The notes beneath the pieces were generated by a model. It was not told the DNA's origin and searched no databases. It saw only the letters and a program-made list of their open reading frames with translations. Below are positions 58,521-64,000 of a stretch of 64,000 nt of DNA, in pieces (the first letter of the stretch is position 1; each line of letters starts with the position of its first letter). Origin of the DNA: Perilla frutescens (Eukaryota; Streptophyta; Magnoliopsida; Lamiales; Lamiaceae); contig BRKX01000014.1 of the NCBI GenBank assembly GCA_026008535.1, positions 682,001 to 746,000 on the forward strand, in the 5' to 3' direction. The position numbers and the translations under genes were made by a program.

Positions 58521-58966
58521 ATGGCTTCTTCGGGAGGCAGCAATAATTCTTCTCCTGTCTCTTCTTCATCGTATTTATCTCCTATATTGGAGGACTGTTT
58601 TGATTTCCTTTTATCTTCGTCTAGTGATTTTGATTTCCCTTTCTCTTCGTCTAATGTAAGGTTTTTTTTTTTTTCCTTTCTTTTGCAAGGTTTCGTCTTC
58701 ATATATGGATTTTATTTATTTATTTTTTGTTTTGCATGTTTAGTGCGTTTGATCCCTCACTGACGGACTGTTTTGTGCAATGAAATATTTGTGCAGCCTC
58801 CTGCACCTCCGATTTGGGGGAGTTCAGAATGGATGTCCCCTATATTAAGGGAGGGCGAGTACTTCTCATCCAAATCCCAAACGAGGACTTCCAACGACTC
58901 CTCATCGTCCTTGTTTTCTTCTTCTGCTGGAATGAATATTTCAAATTCTTCCACAATTTCCTCAAG
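58521..58966 (+). CDS. Possible small serine-rich protein gene (partial model)
   Basis: The ATG in a good context (AAAAAAATGGCTTCTTC) opens exon 1 (58521-58655, 45 codons, MASSGGSNNSSPVSSSSYLS start), ending at a clear donor AAT|GTAAGG. After an intron with acceptor TTTGTGCAG, exon 2 (58797-58966) continues in frame with PPAPPIWGSSEWMSPILREG and more Ser-rich sequence to a donor AAG|GTACGT. A last tiny exon after TTTTTCAG (59266) would add Arg-Arg then stop, but this is uncertain. The two exons share the motif SPILxxxxxF. No known domain; function unknown. The upstream 3 kb is repeat DNA. Confidence 0.45.
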
Positions 58967-59441
58967 GTACGTACTTGTTCGACTATATTAATTTTCATTG
59001 GCAAAAACTTGCATGCACTGAATGTATATAAACTTATATCAGACGACCAACGTGTTTGACCGATTTAAACGCGGGTCAATGCCGTTCACCCGATCAACCC
59101 ATAAAAAAAATAGTAAAATAGGTGATTTTTTTAATAATACAGATGATACTTTTTAGTATTATAATTGATACTGATTTTAATGGTTTTTATTTATTTATTT
59201 ATTCTGACTGATACTTTTTAAAGATATAGGTGATACTTTGAGTTGATAGGGATGCACGTTTTTCAGGCGTTGACCGGTAAACGTGTTGATCCGGTCAATG
59301 CGCCTGATGGTGCACCTACTGTACACAAGTGCTTCTCATTTTCATTTTCTTTCTTGAGATCTCTTATTACACTTACATCTGCTGTTATACTAATCGGATT
59401 ATTGTTAATTTATTTGCTGCATGTATATACAATAACCTATC

Positions 59442-59909
59442 GAGTAAATTACACTTTCGGTCCCGTAAGAATAGGGTCAAAACACTTTTAGTCCCAAAAT
59501 GTACAATTTTGGTCACAAGTTTCATTTTTCGACACTTTTGGTCCTACAGTTTATATTTCAACACTTTTGGTCCCAAAAATTAACGAACTATACTTAACAT
59601 ACATTAAATACGTATTTTGGAGGCAAAATTGTATTTATTTTGGATTGAAATTTTTACTATATTTCCCCTATTTTTCACCCTTAATTAGGTGGTGTAACAA
59701 AGATCAACAAAATAGGTACTGTTTTGACTTCAAAATAGATACTTAACGAAGTTAAGTATAATCAGTTAGTTTTTTTGGGACCAAAAGTGTTGAAATATAA
59801 ACTGTGGGACTAAAAGTGTCGAAAAATTAAACTTGGGACCAAAATTGTACATGTTGGAACTAAAAGTGTTTGCACCCTATTCTTACGGGACCAAAAGTGT
59901 AATTTACTC
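59442..59909. mobile_element. MITE with long inverted repeats and perfect 10-bp duplication
   Basis: The ends are GAGTAAATTACACTTT and its exact inverse. The arms of more than 130 bp contain repeated CACTTTTGGTCC-type phrases. ATAACCTATC lies on both sides (59432-59441 and 59910-59919). The duplication length suits a Mutator-type MITE. No coding content. Near-perfect arms suggest a young insertion. Confidence 0.85.
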
Positions 59910-60254
59910 ATAACCTATCCCATATTCCCAATGTAACACAATATTAATTGTTTGGATGGAAAAAATTGATTCTATCCATTATTATTTCCTTATTTTCGAT
60001 TTATTTAAAAAAGTGTTGGTTTTTTTTCGATTTCGTCTTCAGCCCCTTTTACAGGCACAACAGATCGAAGAGACTGCTTAATTATTATGTGCAGCGACAT
60101 ATATGTAGGGAATTTGTTGTGATTGAAATTATGTTTCATGTTAGAAATGGAGAAAATTGAATGTTTTAACTCCTTGTTTTCATTTTGAATATATCACTAA
60201 GAAATGAAGCAAAAAAATAAAAATAAAGATGCTTCCATGTCAACGCGAACTAAA

Positions 60255-63200
60255 TCCTACTATATCTAAAAGTAGGATAGTCTAGACTTTTTTTCCCGCC
60301 AAAACTATCATACTTATTAAAATAATAAAAAAATGGAAAACGAAAAAAATAAATGGATGAACAATAAAAAACGGCGATCAAGGATAATCATCAATCATTA
60401 ATATATAACATGCCCACTTACTATGGAATAAACAAAAAAATTGGTAATCAAGAGTCAATGCAAAGTTATTACGGAATAAAAAAAACGGTAATTAATAATC
60501 CGGCTATAATATTAATTAGTGAAAAAATCGGTCTAGAATTGTATTATCAAGATATTGACATTTACATCCAAATTAATATTAAGATTACCCTACAATTGGT
60601 TCCATATTTCTCATATTTAATTATTAAATAATTATCATATATAGTTGCATATAATTTTACGTAAATAAAATTCTACTTTATAGATAACTGTGATTATAAA
60701 TATACTTTTTAAGGTATGCTTAATGTATATTTTATTCTATTCAAATTAAGATTAAGATATCATAATGTTTTATATAAATGTAATCAATCGGTCGTATTTC
60801 TATATTTAGTCATGCATTTTTTATAATTAAATAAGCAATTAAGCAAACGTTACAAGTATTTTAAGTTGAATGGCATGTGCTCAAATTAACCTAATGATAA
60901 TTAATTAATGTAAATTGCCTATAATTATATCATTTAAATTTAGAAATATTCAAAATTATCATCTCATTCTAATCTATAAATACTTGCATCCTATGAACTA
61001 TTGCATCCATCACACAATATCTTAGACAATCGTTTAGCTAGCTTTTTAAGATTTTGTATTTGTTTTTCACAATACCATATTGAGTTACGTTTTATTTTAT
61101 TATTGTTGTGTCGTTCAATTTTTTATTTATATATTTGAGAACTATTTTTTTGTTGTTACAAAGTAGAATCTGTAAACAAAAATACATTGAAGGTAATGAA
61201 TCGAATACTTTTAACGTCGTGATATAAATTGAAGAAAATTTTCAATTGCTTTGTCTTGCTTCAATCCACATCAAGGACTTGCATCGGTCAAAGGAAGAAA
61301 TGAATCAATGGCTCCATTTCACATTTCATTATTAGAAGGTTGGTGCATATTTATAATCATAAAATAGCTAGCATATTACCTTCATTATTTAAACATACAT
61401 GCTTGTATATATATATTTCTTTATAAAAATATCATGTGTTGTTTTATATTATAAAAAAAATATTGAATCACTTTGCAGTTCCATCAAACATTTTTCAATT
61501 ATGAATTCCACTTATGGTTATTGATTACGATAAATTTTGATTAACAAATTTGTGTATATTTAATTAATTGTCATAGTTTTTTCCACGTTCATTTCAAAAT
61601 GTATCTTGAGATGGATCTTTGAGTTGAGGTCTATAAATATCGATTATTATTTCACAATTTCTTAACTCCGATTTGTGTGTTCATAATTTTCATGATCTAC
61701 TTTATTTATTTGTTCCAATATTGTTATTTTGTAATTTATTTATTTTTATTTTTAATTAATACTATGTTGTAGAGAATACCAGAATTACTTCAAGTTCTTG
61801 AGGATATGTCACTATCCATTCTTGATTGAGACCTTTGAAGTTCATTTCATCAAGATCTATCATCTATCCGCACATCGATACAAAAGGAGGCAATTTAATT
61901 ATGAGTTGTTGTAAAAGTAAAATAGCATTGTATTCATCTAAAAATTTTGTAGACAGAACGATTGTATCGTAATCACTATTGTATCTATTTTTAGTATTGT
62001 TTTCTATTTGTTATTTGTTATTTGTAGTGATATCTTGGCGGATAGCTCTCGGTTATAAATAATTTGTTTGCTTTATCAACTTATATTTTCAAATTGTGTG
62101 TATTCCATTTTTTTATTTTATTTCATCGATTTTTTTTAATTTTAAATATATTTCCCTAATACAATATTTTATTATTTGTAATTTTAATTTTGATGCAGAG
62201 ATATATTATGATTTCATTATGTTGCATCAATGAGATATGTCAACACTTTGATGCATTATTGTGGAGATTTTAGAGTTCTAATTCGTCTAACTGCAGATGG
62301 AAATGAAGTGTTTGTCCAATTTAATTCACAACATGTTTGTTTAAAAGAGTTACATTTTAATTATTGAAATCGTATGTAAACATTGTGTATATCATATAGT
62401 AGTTATAAGTTCTATTAATTATTATTTTTTGTAATTTATTTAATTATTTGTTGTTTCTCTAATTTGATATTTGCGTTCAAAGTAATGTAGAAGTTAATAT
62501 CCATTTTCATACCCAATGGAGATTTAATGTTATAGAAATAAAAATATAATATTTGAATGATTCTAAATGGAATTTGTTCAATATTTATTCATTATATAAT
62601 AATTAAAAATAATAATTAATATAACTATTTGTAATTCTTTAAATATGTTATCTTTAAACTTTTAATTTTGGATGTCGATAATTGAATTTTTTAAAATATA
62701 TTTGGTTAACTTAAAGAGTCATATAAAAAAAATAAAGAATTATATATATATATATATATATATATAAAACTCATTATGGACATCCAAAATATTAAATTAA
62801 ATATACCTAAATTTAAATACTGACGTCCAAAATATTAACTTGAATATTTTTTTTAATTTGGAATCTAGAACATTTAAGTTATTAATTGTAAATAGTTGAA
62901 ACTTATATGTTTTAAAATTAGAAACAAAATTTAATATACATCGAAGAACTAACAAATATTAAATATGTTTTAAATTTGTAAAATTTAAATTCAATAAAAT
63001 TAAAATTTTGAAAAAAATATATTACGAAGTTTGAATTAAATATATTCAATTTTTTAATTAAATGTATTAATTAATTTTACCAATTTAATGTTAAATATTT
63101 TTAATATTTTGACGTGAACATACTTAACTATCAACTTTAAATATGTTTAATTTTTTAAATAATATTTATCCTGCATTGAAAATTAAAAAAAAATATTTGT

Positions 63201-64000
63201 ATAAACGAACAAACTATAAATTATGAACCACAACAATGATTTTTTATCTTTATGGATTTTTCAATTGAGATAAATGTAATATTTTGATATTTGATTTTAT
63301 TGATTTAATATGAAATATTAAATAAATTTTAAAATTATAAAATTTAAATATTTGATAATATAATATTTAATTAAATATAATAAAATTTTCAAGTAAAATA
63401 ACTTAATTATATATTACTTTAATTTTTTTAATTAGTTAATTAAATCTATTAAAAAAATCAAGATCCATATCCAAAAATTTAAATTAAATATACTTAAGTT
63501 TAATACTTTAATGTTTAATAATTAATCTTATCAATTTAATTTTAAATATTTCAAATTTTTTGAAGTTAACATATTTATGTTCTCAAGTTTAAATATATTT
63601 TAAATAATTAAAACTTACATGCTTTAATTTTTTAAACTCTATTAAATCCACATTGAAGAAATTACATATACTGTTTTTCATAATTAAAACTTACATGCTT
63701 TAATGGAATGAGTGTCTGAATGGAATGACTATTCTTATGATTGGTATGTCTACGGAATAAAGAACGGAATCAAATATCATTTTTTTTAATTTTATATAAT
63801 GAATATTTTATGTGCTATAAAATTTTCTTATAAATGAATAAAGTGTGCGTAATAGCTAATAAATATCAACACATGGCTTAATTTATCTTTTATATTTCTA
63901 AATGTCATTTTTCTTTTTTAATATGTGTTTTTTTCTAATTTTTTTAGCAAATTATAATTTATTTATTTTATTGAAAATTTTTATTCTAAAATATTTAATT
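60255..64000 (+). mobile_element. Helitron 5' part, running beyond the window
   Basis: Starts TCCTACTATATCTAAAAGTA after a host A, then GATAGTC and CCCGCC within 50 bp. The same order occurs at the 5' end of the Helitron at 3494 (minus strand). Interior AT-rich sequence also matches, for example ATCAAGATCCATATCCAAA (about 63459) with the complement of about 2140-2160. No Rep/helicase frame is seen in 3.7 kb and the 3' end is not reached. Short frames here (such as 60410-60631) have no supported meaning. Confidence 0.6.
62738..62765. repeat. (TA)n microsatellite
   Basis: A run of about 13 TA units in the Helitron interior. Confidence 0.85.

Noticed and set aside
62226..62370. Short frame starting ATGAGATATGTCAACACT in the Helitron interior as a captured gene
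   Set aside because: Too short and without a recognisable domain; not supportable by eye.
1..64000. CRISPR arrays, operons or bacterial ribosome-binding sites
   Set aside because: The window is plant nuclear DNA with introns and a nuclear tRNA; no regular repeat-spacer array is present.

Overview
The window is plant nuclear DNA, almost certainly from a eudicot. It is very AT-rich between genes. It carries a plant Pol III tRNA gene and plant-specific gene families: a LAX1/ROX-type bHLH, an ATL RING-H2 ligase, Ve2-type LRR receptor-like proteins (RLPs) and NIN-like (RWP-RK/PB1) transcription factors. It is also dense in plant transposons, including Pack-MULEs, Helitrons, hAT and Stowaway MITEs, a Copia gag remnant and a solo LTR. 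I cannot name the species from sequence alone.

Layout. 1-13 kb has no intact gene. It holds a Pack-MULE (1117-4255) that captured a CAF1 deadenylase fragment and was later split by a Helitron (1354-3494), followed by several MITEs. 13-16.2 kb has three compact genes: the bHLH gene (13162-13677), tRNA-Ile(UAU) (14802-14875) and the ATL E3 ligase (15649-16119). 18.9-22.4 kb is an intact single-exon Ve2-like RLP on the minus strand. 28.1-33.0 kb is an apparently intact six-exon NLP gene. 33.4-46.4 kb is a head-to-tail duplicate of that NLP unit, now a pseudogene with three reading-frame lesions. It is swollen by a Pack-MULE, a 5.6-kb Helitron (itself holding a solo LTR), a hAT-like MITE and an intronic hAT element. 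47.4-50.6 kb is a broken second RLP copy. 51.2-51.9 kb repeats DNA upstream of the first RLP. 51.9-58 kb is a patchwork: a captured sugar-phosphate/nucleotide-sugar transporter fragment in a transposon, a direct repeat of a promoter-like segment rich in GGCCCA and AACCCTAA motifs, a tRNA-iMet primer-binding site and a truncated Copia gag. After 58 kb there is one possible small Ser-rich gene, an almost perfect MITE (59442-59909) and the 5' part of another Helitron running off the window at 64000.

Most notable: the NLP gene encodes two consecutive copies of the whole N-terminal GAF-like sensor region (four GAF-like halves) ahead of one RWP-RK and one PB1 domain, instead of the usual single sensor. 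The exon structure shows how an internal duplication made it. Because NLP and RLP are both duplicated locally, each pair gives an internal empty-site comparison that dates and delimits several transposon insertions. All splice sites, boundaries and similarities were read by eye; no database search was run.
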